This document shows, in pieces, positions 7,590 through 14,691 of a DNA stretch of 14,691 nt. The stretch spans positions 18,504 through 33,194 of the forward strand of contig DEKS01000006.1 in the NCBI GenBank assembly GCA_002354005.1, in the 5' to 3' direction. The stretch is from Bacteroidales bacterium UBA2716 (lineage in GTDB: Bacteria > Bacteroidota > Bacteroidia > Bacteroidales > UBA932). The notes under the pieces are model-generated. The model saw only the letters and a list, made by a program, of their open reading frames with translations, ran no database searches and had not been told where the DNA came from. Positions within the stretch are counted from its first letter, which is position 1. Every line of letters starts with the position of its first letter. The position numbers and the translations under genes are program-made.

Positions 7590-8606
7590 ATGATAAAACA
7601 ACAGTTTCTCAGAGTAGCATCCATACTCTTTATCTCTTTGACGGTATTTTCCTGCAAGGAAAAGGACAATCCCGGAGGGGGTGGATCAGACCAGCCTTCC
7701 GGAGAAATCACTACCCTGTCGGGCTTGCTGGGGCAGTCTACGTCCACATCGGCCGCTTTCGATTTTACCGTGAGCAACCTGGTGGTGACGGCAGTGTACG
7801 AAAACTATGCCCAGCTTGAGGACGGGACCTGCGGAGCACAGCTCAACAAATCCGGACACGGACTCACCGTGGGCCAGAAGATTGACGGACGCATTAGCGG
7901 AAAGGCCCGCAATACCTCCGGGGCCCTCTATTTGTCGGAGCTGAACACGGGCGCCGCAAAGATTACGACCGTCTCCTCCCTTCCGGAAACCAAGGTGTCC
8001 CTGCCCGAGGTACTTGCGGACAAAGGCAAGTATACCAACCGCCGTGTAAGGCTGGAAAATGTCACCTTTGTGAACGGATTCAACGGCAAGGCCGGCGGTT
8101 CCGGTTCCTTCTCCCAGCAGGGTGTCCAAACTCCCGCAACCTGCCGTCCTGCGAACATCACCATTCCCGACGGCTGGCAGGGGGACCTGATTTGCTATCC
8201 GTCGGCTGCCGCCTGCTATATTTTCAGTGCCGATGATTTCTCTGAGCATGAGATTAATACACCGCTGGCAACCATTTCTACGCTGGGCGTTTACAGCACA
8301 GCCGGAACCCGTCCGCAGGCCAAGCTGACTTATCGGCAGGGTGTGGACCAGTATGCCTTCAGCAAAGGCAGCGAGGAACGCGAATTCCGCCTGCAGAACT
8401 ACAACGATGAATGGGTGCTTCAACTGTTTTTCCCTGTCAAGTTCAAGGTGGGGCAGGAACTTACCCTGACCACGGAGGCAATCGGCCTTACCAACTTTAC
8501 CTCCGGCACCAGCAAAGTGTTTGTGGAAAAAGTGTCCGACGGCCTGATTTGGCTCATGGATTATACGGCAGACCAAGGTTATGTGTGTAAAATTGTGGAG
8601 AAATAG
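7590..8606 (+). CDS. Lipoprotein with tandem OB-fold-like segments (DUF5689-like)
   Basis: The 338-residue lipoprotein has lipobox VFSC (Cys22) followed by KEKDN, a Lys/acidic signal typical of surface-exposed Bacteroidota lipoproteins, then a Gly-rich linker (29-39). Residues about 58-125 resemble an OB-fold: a beta run (FTVSNLVVTAVYENYAQLED), then VGQKIDGRISG, then a closing strand. Residues about 138-218 look like a second copy (RRVRLENVTFVNG, GDLICYP), similar in pattern to DUF5689-type segments. The C-terminal third (about 225-338) is a further beta-rich region of unknown type. It starts 12 bases after the terminator stem-loop and ends 3 bases before the C10 protease gene, so it is the first gene of that operon. 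It may anchor, inhibit or present substrate to the protease. That role is a guess from position, and the domain assignment comes from pattern alone. Confidence 0.75.
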   Translation: MIKQQFLRVASILFISLTVFSCKEKDNPGGGGSDQPSGEITTLSGLLGQSTSTSAAFDFTVSNLVVTAVYENYAQLEDGTCGAQLNKSGHGLTVGQKIDGRISGKARNTSGALYLSELNTGAAKITTVSSLPETKVSLPEVLADKGKYTNRRVRLENVTFVNGFNGKAGGSGSFSQQGVQTPATCRPANITIPDGWQGDLICYPSAAACYIFSADDFSEHEINTPLATISTLGVYSTAGTRPQAKLTYRQGVDQYAFSKGSEEREFRLQNYNDEWVLQLFFPVKFKVGQELTLTTEAIGLTNFTSGTSKVFVEKVSDGLIWLMDYTADQGYVCKIVEK

Positions 8607-8609
8607 GTT

Positions 8610-10319
8610 ATGAAGAAAGTACTTGCATTTTGCCTTTCGTTACTGTTTACGCTGAGCGCTTTTGCCGATGGACTTTCCCGCGAGGAAGCGCTGCAGTATG
8701 CCCGTCGGTTTTTCTCTGACACGCCCAATGCCCAACTCAATATTGTGTGGACGGGCGACGAGTCGGAAGTGCCCGCATTTTATGCGATTAACCGTACAGG
8801 AGGCGGTTTCCTCATCCTCTCGGGCGAGTCAGTGGTGAATCCAGTGATTGGCTATTCTTACGATGGCTCCTTCACCACGAAGGACATGCCCGAGCATGTG
8901 CAGTCCTGGTTCCGCGGGTTGGAGCGCGATATTTTTGCGGTCCGGGAGATGCACTTGGCGCCTGAAATGAAAGTGGTCCGCGCCTGGGAAGAACTGGGCG
9001 TTCGCACCAAGGGAGAAGGAACTTCCCTTGTGCTGGAATCGGCCCAGTGGGATCAGGGGGCGCCATACAACAAGTATTGTCCTACTTCCAACGGCCGAAA
9101 GGCTGTGACGGGCTGCGTGGCCACGGCCATGGCCATTACCATGCGCTACAACAAGTATCCCGCCCATGGTTACGGTTCGCTGAAATCCTATACCACCAGC
9201 TCCACCAAAACCTTTATCGAAGGATTTTCAATAGAGGATCACGAGTATAAGTGGGATCTGATGCCGCTTACCAATGTGAGCCGGGCCAGCGACGAAGCCA
9301 AGGACCAGATTGCCCAGCTCATGTATGACTGTGGCGTCATGGTTCAGATGGATTACTCCCCCAGTGGCTCCGGCGCCGTATCCATGTACATGCCGGCCAT
9401 GCTGGCCGAGCACATGGGGTATAGCGCAGAGGCCATGCTGTTCCAGAAGAGCATGTATAAGCCCAAGGAGTGGATTGCGCTGGTGAAAAAAGAGCTGGAC
9501 GCAAACCGGTTGGTGTTTTATTCTGCACAAGATGCTAATGGCAATGGCGGTCACGCCTTTGTCATTGACGGCTACGATGAGAATAATCTCCTACATGTAA
9601 ACTGGGGCTGGAGTGGTAGCGGAAATGCCTTCTTCGACCTGGATATGGAGGTGGATGGTTATCGTTTTGCCAATTCCCACGGCGCAGTTCTGGGACTGGT
9701 TCCGGATCCGGATCACAGCAGGGAAGCCCTCACGTATCTGGCGCTTACCAATACCGGCCTCTCTCTGGCTTCCGGTAAAATCATGGAGGGCAAGACCTTC
9801 ACAGTGAGTTTCTCCAATATCACCAACTATGGCAACGGCAAATTTAACGGCCCTGTCAAGGTGGTGCTTACCGATGAGAATGACAAGGTGAAAGCCGACC
9901 TGAGTAGTCCGCAAAACATTGAAGTGGATGCGCTGAGCGCGATTTCCGGCTCCATTTCCAATTGCAAACTGGAAACGGTTCCGGCCTTCAAGGACCGCGT
10001 CCAGATGGCCTACCGGAATCCGAAGACCGGCGAGTTTGAAGTGATGCGTGCCGACGTGGAAAACGAGTCCGTAGGCGGTCTGGCCACGGTGCCCAACTTT
10101 ATTGCCGGCAAGAACTCCTACAGCGCAGGCGAGACCTTCGAATTCAAGCTGTTCAAGAGCGGCGAGCGCTTTACCAGTGCCACCTGGTATTTCGATGGGG
10201 AACTTGTCCCCGTGGAACAGGACGACGTGGTTCTTACGGCCGGTCTCCATGAGGTGAAGGTTGTATTGACCAAGGGCGGCGGAACAGAGACGCTGGTCCG
10301 TGAATTAAATGTTCGTTAG
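8610..10319 (+). CDS. Secreted C10-family cysteine protease (streptopain-type)
   Basis: This is an exported cysteine endopeptidase of MEROPS family C10, relatives of streptococcal SpeB and Bacteroides Bfp proteases. It has 569 residues: a signal peptide (about 1-19, ending AFA), a propeptide of the I69/Spi inhibitor type (about 20-136), a catalytic domain (about 140-365), and a C-terminal extension (about 370-569) that looks like two Ig-like beta domains. The catalytic parts are all present: Gln146 in SAQWDQGAPYN, nucleophile Cys169 in TGCVATAMA, His315 in GGHAFVIDGYD, and Asn331/Trp332 with Trp334 in NWGWSGSG. The protease should therefore be active after the propeptide is removed. There is no lipobox, and no C-terminal type IX sorting motif was recognised, so it is probably periplasmic or released. 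It sits 3 bases after the OB-fold lipoprotein and 5 bases before the DUF4249 gene. Confidence 0.95.
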   Translation: MKKVLAFCLSLLFTLSAFADGLSREEALQYARRFFSDTPNAQLNIVWTGDESEVPAFYAINRTGGGFLILSGESVVNPVIGYSYDGSFTTKDMPEHVQSWFRGLERDIFAVREMHLAPEMKVVRAWEELGVRTKGEGTSLVLESAQWDQGAPYNKYCPTSNGRKAVTGCVATAMAITMRYNKYPAHGYGSLKSYTTSSTKTFIEGFSIEDHEYKWDLMPLTNVSRASDEAKDQIAQLMYDCGVMVQMDYSPSGSGAVSMYMPAMLAEHMGYSAEAMLFQKSMYKPKEWIALVKKELDANRLVFYSAQDANGNGGHAFVIDGYDENNLLHVNWGWSGSGNAFFDLDMEVDGYRFANSHGAVLGLVPDPDHSREALTYLALTNTGLSLASGKIMEGKTFTVSFSNITNYGNGKFNGPVKVVLTDENDKVKADLSSPQNIEVDALSAISGSISNCKLETVPAFKDRVQMAYRNPKTGEFEVMRADVENESVGGLATVPNFIAGKNSYSAGETFEFKLFKSGERFTSATWYFDGELVPVEQDDVVLTAGLHEVKVVLTKGGGTETLVRELNVR

Positions 10320-10324
10320 CAACC

Positions 10325-11449
10325 ATGAAAAGACAACTTGCATATCTGGCGGCGGTGTTGGCCCTGCAGTCATGTATCTATAAGTATACACCGGATATAG
10401 ACTTTGAGCAGGTGAATAAGACGCTGGTTGTGGACGGGAAAATTCTGGTTGGTGGCACAAGTACCATCCAGCTTACCTATCTGCAGCCTGTCTCCGGTAC
10501 TGCCGCCAGCATGCCGGTTGGCAAGGTATGGGTAGAGGACAATCTGAATAACAAGTATTTACCGGACAAGGCAGCACAGAGGCAATCTAATGCATTTGTG
10601 ATACCTACGCCATCAGGCGAAGCCACGCAGTATCGGGCTGTGATAGAGTGTGACGGAGAAACCTATTGTTCAGACTGGATTACGCCGGACCCGGCACCCG
10701 AAATCATGAATATTCGTTTTGAGGCGGACGCCGCGAGAATTCAAGTGCTGGCAGACATCCGGACAGAGGTGAGCGGCCTTGAGTATGTTGGTTTTACGTA
10801 TGAGGAGACCTGGGAATTCCACTCCGACTTTTTCCCACAGGTATTCGTGAATCCTCAAACCTGGGAATATTATGTCCCGGTAGAGGATTACCAGTATTAT
10901 TGGTGCTACAAAACCTATCGATATCCAGGGATATCTGCACTGGATGTCACCGGACTTGTCCCGGACCAGGGTATTATCCACAATGTGTACATAAAGGATT
11001 TCTCCAGGAGCGACAACCGCAATCACAAAAAGTATTCCATGCTTCTGAGCGCATTCGCACTCTCGAAAGAAGCCTTTGATTTTAACAGGCAGATGGAGGA
11101 AATGGCCTTGGTGGGCGGAGACCTTTTTACCCCGAATCCAGGTGCCCTTCCCAGTAATTTGCGCTGCGAGACCCATCCCGAACGTGGGGTAATGGGGATG
11201 GTGCTCGCCGGAGGGGTTTCACAGAAGCGCGTTTTCTTTGAAAGCACCTACTATATCCCCCGCACCCCCAATGTGAACTTTATGAACGTGAGTCAGGAGG
11301 AGATGCCTTTCTTTTATTATGACCTCAATTTCCGCCCGGTAAAAAGGGTGATGATAGAGGAAGAGATGGTTGTTGGCTGGGCGGAGCATCGTTGCATCAA
11401 CTGCATAGAGGACGGTGGAACACAGGAAAAACCAAGTTTCTGGGAGTAG
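10325..11449 (+). CDS. DUF4249 family lipoprotein
   Basis: This 374-residue lipoprotein (lipobox LQSC, Cys17) belongs to the Bacteroidota family DUF4249. Family landmarks are visible: the N-terminal LVVDGKILVGGTSTIQLTY strands (34-52), then YSMLLSAFALSKEAFDF (237-253), GGDLFTPNPGALPSNLRC (264-281), and the C-terminal Cys-x-x-Cys (357, 360) followed by GGT and KPSFW. Members are usually encoded next to a particular class of TonB-dependent receptor, and here that receptor starts 2 bases after the stop. By analogy with SusD it may be the outer-leaflet partner or lid of the receptor, but its biochemical role is not established to my knowledge. The codon use is more AT-rich in places than in the receptor that follows. 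The start is supported by the compact signal peptide and the 5-base gap from the protease gene. Confidence 0.93.
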   Translation: MKRQLAYLAAVLALQSCIYKYTPDIDFEQVNKTLVVDGKILVGGTSTIQLTYLQPVSGTAASMPVGKVWVEDNLNNKYLPDKAAQRQSNAFVIPTPSGEATQYRAVIECDGETYCSDWITPDPAPEIMNIRFEADAARIQVLADIRTEVSGLEYVGFTYEETWEFHSDFFPQVFVNPQTWEYYVPVEDYQYYWCYKTYRYPGISALDVTGLVPDQGIIHNVYIKDFSRSDNRNHKKYSMLLSAFALSKEAFDFNRQMEEMALVGGDLFTPNPGALPSNLRCETHPERGVMGMVLAGGVSQKRVFFESTYYIPRTPNVNFMNVSQEEMPFFYYDLNFRPVKRVMIEEEMVVGWAEHRCINCIEDGGTQEKPSFWE

Positions 11450-11450
11450 T

Positions 11451-14400
11451 ATGAAAATCAATCGTTTCTTACAAGGGGCTTTCCTGGTGGTGGGGCTGAT
11501 GGGGGCCGCCACATTGACCTATGCCCAAGAATATTTGGAACAGGCCCGTGAACTGTCCATCTTGTACCGGGGCAAGACACCAGCGGTATACCCGTACAAG
11601 TACAACGGTACCGTATACTGGGATACCAACCGCTTCTCAAGGGGCGATTTGCTGTACAACGGAAAAATCTATAAAGGTGTTTTGCTGAATGCCGATGCCT
11701 TTACCAGTGACCTGGTGACGCGGCCGTTTGAAGAGTCGGCGGCTATTGTCCTGAATCGCGAGCAGGTGGTTTGGTTCACCTTGAGCGGCCGAAAATTTGT
11801 GAATCTGCGTTATTTGGGCTATGCCGATGCCCCCGAGGGTTTCTTTGAGGTACTGCAGGACGGGAAGGAGCCGGTGTTGCTCCAACGAAAGAAATCCTTG
11901 CGGAATCAGGTGAACAAAACCAACGAAGACCCGGCCGACTGGGACGGCAATTACAATTCTGACGTCATCACTTTCTTCGTCCCGACAGACACCCATTATA
12001 CCATTTCTGATGGCAAAGTAAAGAAATTGAGCCGGCGGGCTGTCCGCCGCAAATTGCGGGAGGCGGCCAACCCGGCGGAGAGTCCCCTTCCGGACGAGCA
12101 CACGCTGGTCTGGCATCCCTCCCGGGAAGCGGAAGAAGGCATGGTTCCTGCCCGCACCGTGAATAAGGTGGGCCTGGGTCTGCCAGACGGCTATTTTGCC
12201 GAAATCAAGGAGGACACCGCCACGGTATCCTATGCCCAGAATGCCCTGACGGCCACCTACAGGAACAAAATCTACGAGATTGGCACGGAGAGCAAAGGCA
12301 GCACGGCCCGCGTAAGCGGAACAGTGTATGAGGCAGAAAGCGGATTGCCGCTTCCCGGTGTGGTCATCTTTGACGGAAACACCTCCACCTATGTGCGTTC
12401 CAATGCCAAGGGACAGTACAACATTACCCTTCCCGTTGGCGAAAACAAACTGAATTTCAATGCCGATAACAAAACGGACCTGGAACTGAGCGTGGTGGTG
12501 CACGGGCCCGGGGAACTGGACGTAGTGATGAGCGAGAAGGTGATTCTCCTTAAGGGAGCCATTGTGTCGGCAGAGAGTATGGCGCAGCACCGCAATACCG
12601 CCATGGGCGTGGAAAGCGTGAGCATGCGCACCATTGGAAAGATACCCTCCGCTTTTGGCGAGGGCGATATTATCAAGGCCGTGCTTACGCTGCCCGGCGT
12701 GAAGACGGTAGGCGAGGCCTCCGGCGGTTTCAACGTGCGCGGCGGATCGGCCGACCAAAACCTCATCCTGTACAACGACAACACCATTTACAACCCCAGC
12801 CACCTGTTTGGCATGTTCTCCAGCTTTAACCCGGACCTGGTGGACGAGGTGCAGCTGTACAAGAGCTCCATTCCGGCGGAATATGGCGGCCGCATCTCGT
12901 CGGTGCTTCAGGTGAGTACCAAGGAAGGCAGCACCGACCGCGTGCATGGCTCGGTGGGTATCGGCCTTTTGACCAGCCGTGCCCATGTGGAAGGGCCCAT
13001 CGGAAAAAAGACCACCTTTGTGGCGGGCGGCCGCATCACGTACTCGGATTACCTGATGAAACTGCTGCCCAAAAACAGCGCCTACGCGGGCGGCAGCGCC
13101 ATGTTCGGAGACGCCAACGCCTCCTTGACGCACCACTTCGACAGCGAAAATTCCATCCAGGCGTTCGGCTATTTTGCCAGCGACAAATTCGGGTTCAGCG
13201 GCGACACCACCTTCCGCTACACCAACATCAACGGTTCCATTGCCTACAAGCACAAGGGGGCCGATGGCAAAAACTGGAAAGTGAGCGCTGGCTATGACCA
13301 TTATACCAACACCATTGGCGCACATGCCTGGGAGACGGGGGCTTACGACCTGCAAACATTTATCCGTCAGGCCTTTGTGAAGGCGGGCGGCAGCCTTCCG
13401 CTGGGGCGGCATACGCTGAACGCCGGCGTGGACCTGGTTGGGTATGCCCTGGATCCGGGCATTATGAATCCCTTTGGGGACCATTCCCAGGTGAGGGCGC
13501 GTAGGCTGAATCGCGAGTGGGGCGTTGAACCGGCCCTGTATGTGTCGGACGACTGGGCTATCACGGACATTTTCTCCGTGGATGCCGGCATCCGCCTGTC
13601 ATCGTTCCTGGCCATGAATCCCAGCAAGTTCTACATCGGTCCGGAATTCCGTATTTCCACCAAGGTGTCGCCCATGGAGAACCTTTCCATCAAGGCGGGC
13701 TTCAACACCATGCGGCAGTACATCCACCTCATTTCCAATACGGCGGCGGTGTCGCCCATGGATACCTGGCGGTTGTCGTCGACCGATATTGCGCCTACCA
13801 CGGGTTGGCAGGGGGCAGCCGGCGTATACTGGACGCTGCTGGGCTCCGGTATCGACCTGTCTTTGGAGGGCTATTACAAGCAGACCCGGAACGCCCTGGA
13901 CTACAAGAGCGGCGCTACGCTGGCCATGAATCCCCAGCTGGCCAACGATTTGGTGCCGGTGTTCGGGCGTGCCTATGGCGTGGAAGTCATGGTAAAACGG
14001 CCCGTGGGCAAAGTTACGGGATGGCTGTCCTATAGCTATTCCCGCAGCCAACTGCGCGAGATGCAGGACCGTGGCGCAGAGACCATCAACGGAGGTGCCT
14101 GGTACAATGCCCCGTACGACAAACCGCATGAGGTGAAGTTGGCAATCAACTGGGCCATGACGCACCGGTTCAGCCTGTCAGTGAATATGGATTATTCCAC
14201 CGGCCGTCCCACCACCATTCCCATCGGCCGATACCGTTACAACGGTGCCTGGCATCTGGCTTACAGCGAGCGTAACGGCTACCGTATTCCGGACTATTTC
14301 CGCATGGATGCGGCCCTGAACATAGACCCCGGCCATTTCAAGAGGGCGTGGGTGCATGCCTCTTTCACCATTGGTGTATATAACATTACCGGCCGGAAAA

Positions 14401-14510
14401 ACCCATATTCCGTGTTCTTCAAGACCAGCCCTTCCGGTGAGTTACAGGGATACATCCTGTCAGTGTTTGCCAGCCAGATTCCTTACATCAACGTAAATCT
14501 CCTGTTCTGA
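11451..14510 (+). CDS. TonB-dependent receptor of the DUF4249-associated class with long N-terminal extension
   Basis: This outer-membrane TonB-dependent transporter has 1019 residues from ATG 11451. An in-frame GTG at 11415 lies inside the DUF4249 gene and is rejected because the signal peptide (about 1-25, ending TYA) begins at 11451, after GGGAG at 11442-11446. Order: signal peptide; an extra N-terminal module (about 27-280); a carboxypeptidase-regulatory-like domain (about 286-365, RVSGTVYEAESGLPLPGV); the plug (about 385-495, with FNVRGGSADQNLILYND, SHLFGMFSSFNPDLV and IPAEYGGRISSVLQV, typical of receptors paired with DUF4249); and a beta barrel to a terminal Phe. Residues 65-150 (YNGKIYKGVLL, VVWFTLSGRKFVNL, EGFFEVLQDGK) resemble a domain I recall from small stand-alone Bacteroidota proteins. 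A basic stretch KVKKLSRRAVRRKLRE lies at 189-204. The stop overlaps the next start (ATGA). The substrate is unknown. Confidence 0.93.
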   Translation: MKINRFLQGAFLVVGLMGAATLTYAQEYLEQARELSILYRGKTPAVYPYKYNGTVYWDTNRFSRGDLLYNGKIYKGVLLNADAFTSDLVTRPFEESAAIVLNREQVVWFTLSGRKFVNLRYLGYADAPEGFFEVLQDGKEPVLLQRKKSLRNQVNKTNEDPADWDGNYNSDVITFFVPTDTHYTISDGKVKKLSRRAVRRKLREAANPAESPLPDEHTLVWHPSREAEEGMVPARTVNKVGLGLPDGYFAEIKEDTATVSYAQNALTATYRNKIYEIGTESKGSTARVSGTVYEAESGLPLPGVVIFDGNTSTYVRSNAKGQYNITLPVGENKLNFNADNKTDLELSVVVHGPGELDVVMSEKVILLKGAIVSAESMAQHRNTAMGVESVSMRTIGKIPSAFGEGDIIKAVLTLPGVKTVGEASGGFNVRGGSADQNLILYNDNTIYNPSHLFGMFSSFNPDLVDEVQLYKSSIPAEYGGRISSVLQVSTKEGSTDRVHGSVGIGLLTSRAHVEGPIGKKTTFVAGGRITYSDYLMKLLPKNSAYAGGSAMFGDANASLTHHFDSENSIQAFGYFASDKFGFSGDTTFRYTNINGSIAYKHKGADGKNWKVSAGYDHYTNTIGAHAWETGAYDLQTFIRQAFVKAGGSLPLGRHTLNAGVDLVGYALDPGIMNPFGDHSQVRARRLNREWGVEPALYVSDDWAITDIFSVDAGIRLSSFLAMNPSKFYIGPEFRISTKVSPMENLSIKAGFNTMRQYIHLISNTAAVSPMDTWRLSSTDIAPTTGWQGAAGVYWTLLGSGIDLSLEGYYKQTRNALDYKSGATLAMNPQLANDLVPVFGRAYGVEVMVKRPVGKVTGWLSYSYSRSQLREMQDRGAETINGGAWYNAPYDKPHEVKLAINWAMTHRFSLSVNMDYSTGRPTTIPIGRYRYNGAWHLAYSERNGYRIPDYFRMDAALNIDPGHFKRAWVHASFTIGVYNITGRKNPYSVFFKTSPSGELQGYILSVFASQIPYINVNLLF

Positions 14511-14691
14511 TGAGAAGATTGGTCAGTACTATGCTTTTGCTGCTGGCGGGCCTGGCGGGCCTGGCCGGCGAGCGCATATACATCGTCACGGACCGCAATG
14601 CCTACATTGCCGGTGACATGGTATATTGTTCCCTCTTTGTGGTGGACGATACCGGCGCGCAGAGCAACTTTAGCGCCGTGTCCTACCTGGA
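14510..14691 (+). CDS. N-terminal fragment of an MG2 (macroglobulin-like) secreted protein
   Basis: The gene is cut by the window end; 60 codons are visible. The ATG at 14510 shares bases with the TGA of the receptor gene (ATGA), so translation is probably coupled. A hydrophobic signal peptide of about 20 residues includes Leu-Ala-Gly three times. The mature start ERIYIVTDRNAYIAGDMVYCSLFVVD matches the usual opening of MG2/alpha-2-macroglobulin-like Bacteroidota proteins, in which the pattern is TDR-x-x-Y-x-AGD followed by a beta strand. Such proteins are often several hundred residues long, sometimes with a TonB plug domain, and are found next to DUF4249/receptor pairs. No lipobox is seen. 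The family call rests on about 40 residues. Confidence 0.7.
   Translation, partial: MRRLVSTMLLLLAGLAGLAGERIYIVTDRNAYIAGDMVYCSLFVVDDTGAQSNFSAVSYL
14543..14569 (+). repeat. Three tandem 9-bp units in a signal-peptide region
   Basis: CTGGCGGGC occurs at 14543-14551 and 14552-14560, followed by CTGGCCGGC at 14561-14569 (one change). The units encode Leu-Ala-Gly three times in the hydrophobic core of the signal peptide of the MG2 protein. Loss or gain of one unit would keep the frame and change the core length by three residues. Confidence 0.85.

Noticed and set aside
9720..10319. Type IX secretion C-terminal sorting domain on the C10 protease
   Set aside because: The C-terminus looks like Ig-like domains ending in ETLVRELNVR; I see no typical type A sorting motif.
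11415..11450. GTG start for the second receptor inside the DUF4249 gene
   Set aside because: It would put twelve polar residues before the signal peptide. The ATG at 11451 lies 2 bases after the DUF4249 stop, with a GGGAG before it.
12885..13037. Repeated GGCGGCCGCATC in the receptor gene
   Set aside because: The two copies encode Gly-Gly-Arg-Ile at unrelated places in a GC-rich gene; coincidence of codon choice is enough.
11637..13484. Minus-strand open frame of about 615 codons inside the receptor gene
   Set aside because: It lies antisense to a well-supported receptor, has no recognisable domain, and reflects the GC-rich codon choice of the sense gene.

Overview
The window reads as Bacteroidota, most likely order Bacteroidales. 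The evidence is an adjacent SusC/SusD pair, several lipoprotein signal peptides, a DUF4249/TonB-dependent receptor pair, a C10 (streptopain-type) protease, genes without strong Shine-Dalgarno sequences, and a promoter of the Bacteroidota type (TTTG, 20 bases, then AATCTTTG against the consensus TAnnTTTG). Genus cannot be read from the sequence. All genes lie on the + strand. There is no tRNA, rRNA, insertion sequence, phage gene or CRISPR array.

Layout. Positions 1-272 are an AT-rich non-coding region with one good promoter (138-169). A 30-bp imperfect palindrome overlaps that promoter, and a leader of about 100 bases follows, with a small hairpin and a possible 10-codon upstream ORF. Transcription unit 1 (273-7519) holds a SusC-type TonB-dependent transporter, its SusD-type lid lipoprotein, and a large unfamiliar 782-residue lipoprotein in the SusE-like third position. 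A GC-rich hairpin with a T-rich tail (7539-7577) closes it. Transcription unit 2 (7590 to beyond the window end) is tightly packed, with gaps of 1-5 bases and one overlap. It holds a lipoprotein with OB-fold-like segments, a secreted C10 cysteine protease with intact catalytic residues, a DUF4249 lipoprotein, a second TonB-dependent receptor of the DUF4249-associated class with a long extra N-terminal region, and the first 60 codons of an MG2 (macroglobulin-like) protein.

How the parts may fit together (inference). Two outer-membrane import systems of different classes flank an exported cysteine protease, and no glycoside hydrolase is visible. This is compatible with a peptide or protein utilisation locus, in which C10 cleaves extracellular protein and one or both transporters take up products. 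The substrate is not shown by the sequence. The points most worth a second look are the operator-like palindrome inside the susC promoter, the composite N-terminus of the second receptor, the unassigned 782-residue lipoprotein, and the five-gene unit joining C10, DUF4249, TonB-dependent receptor and MG2 genes.
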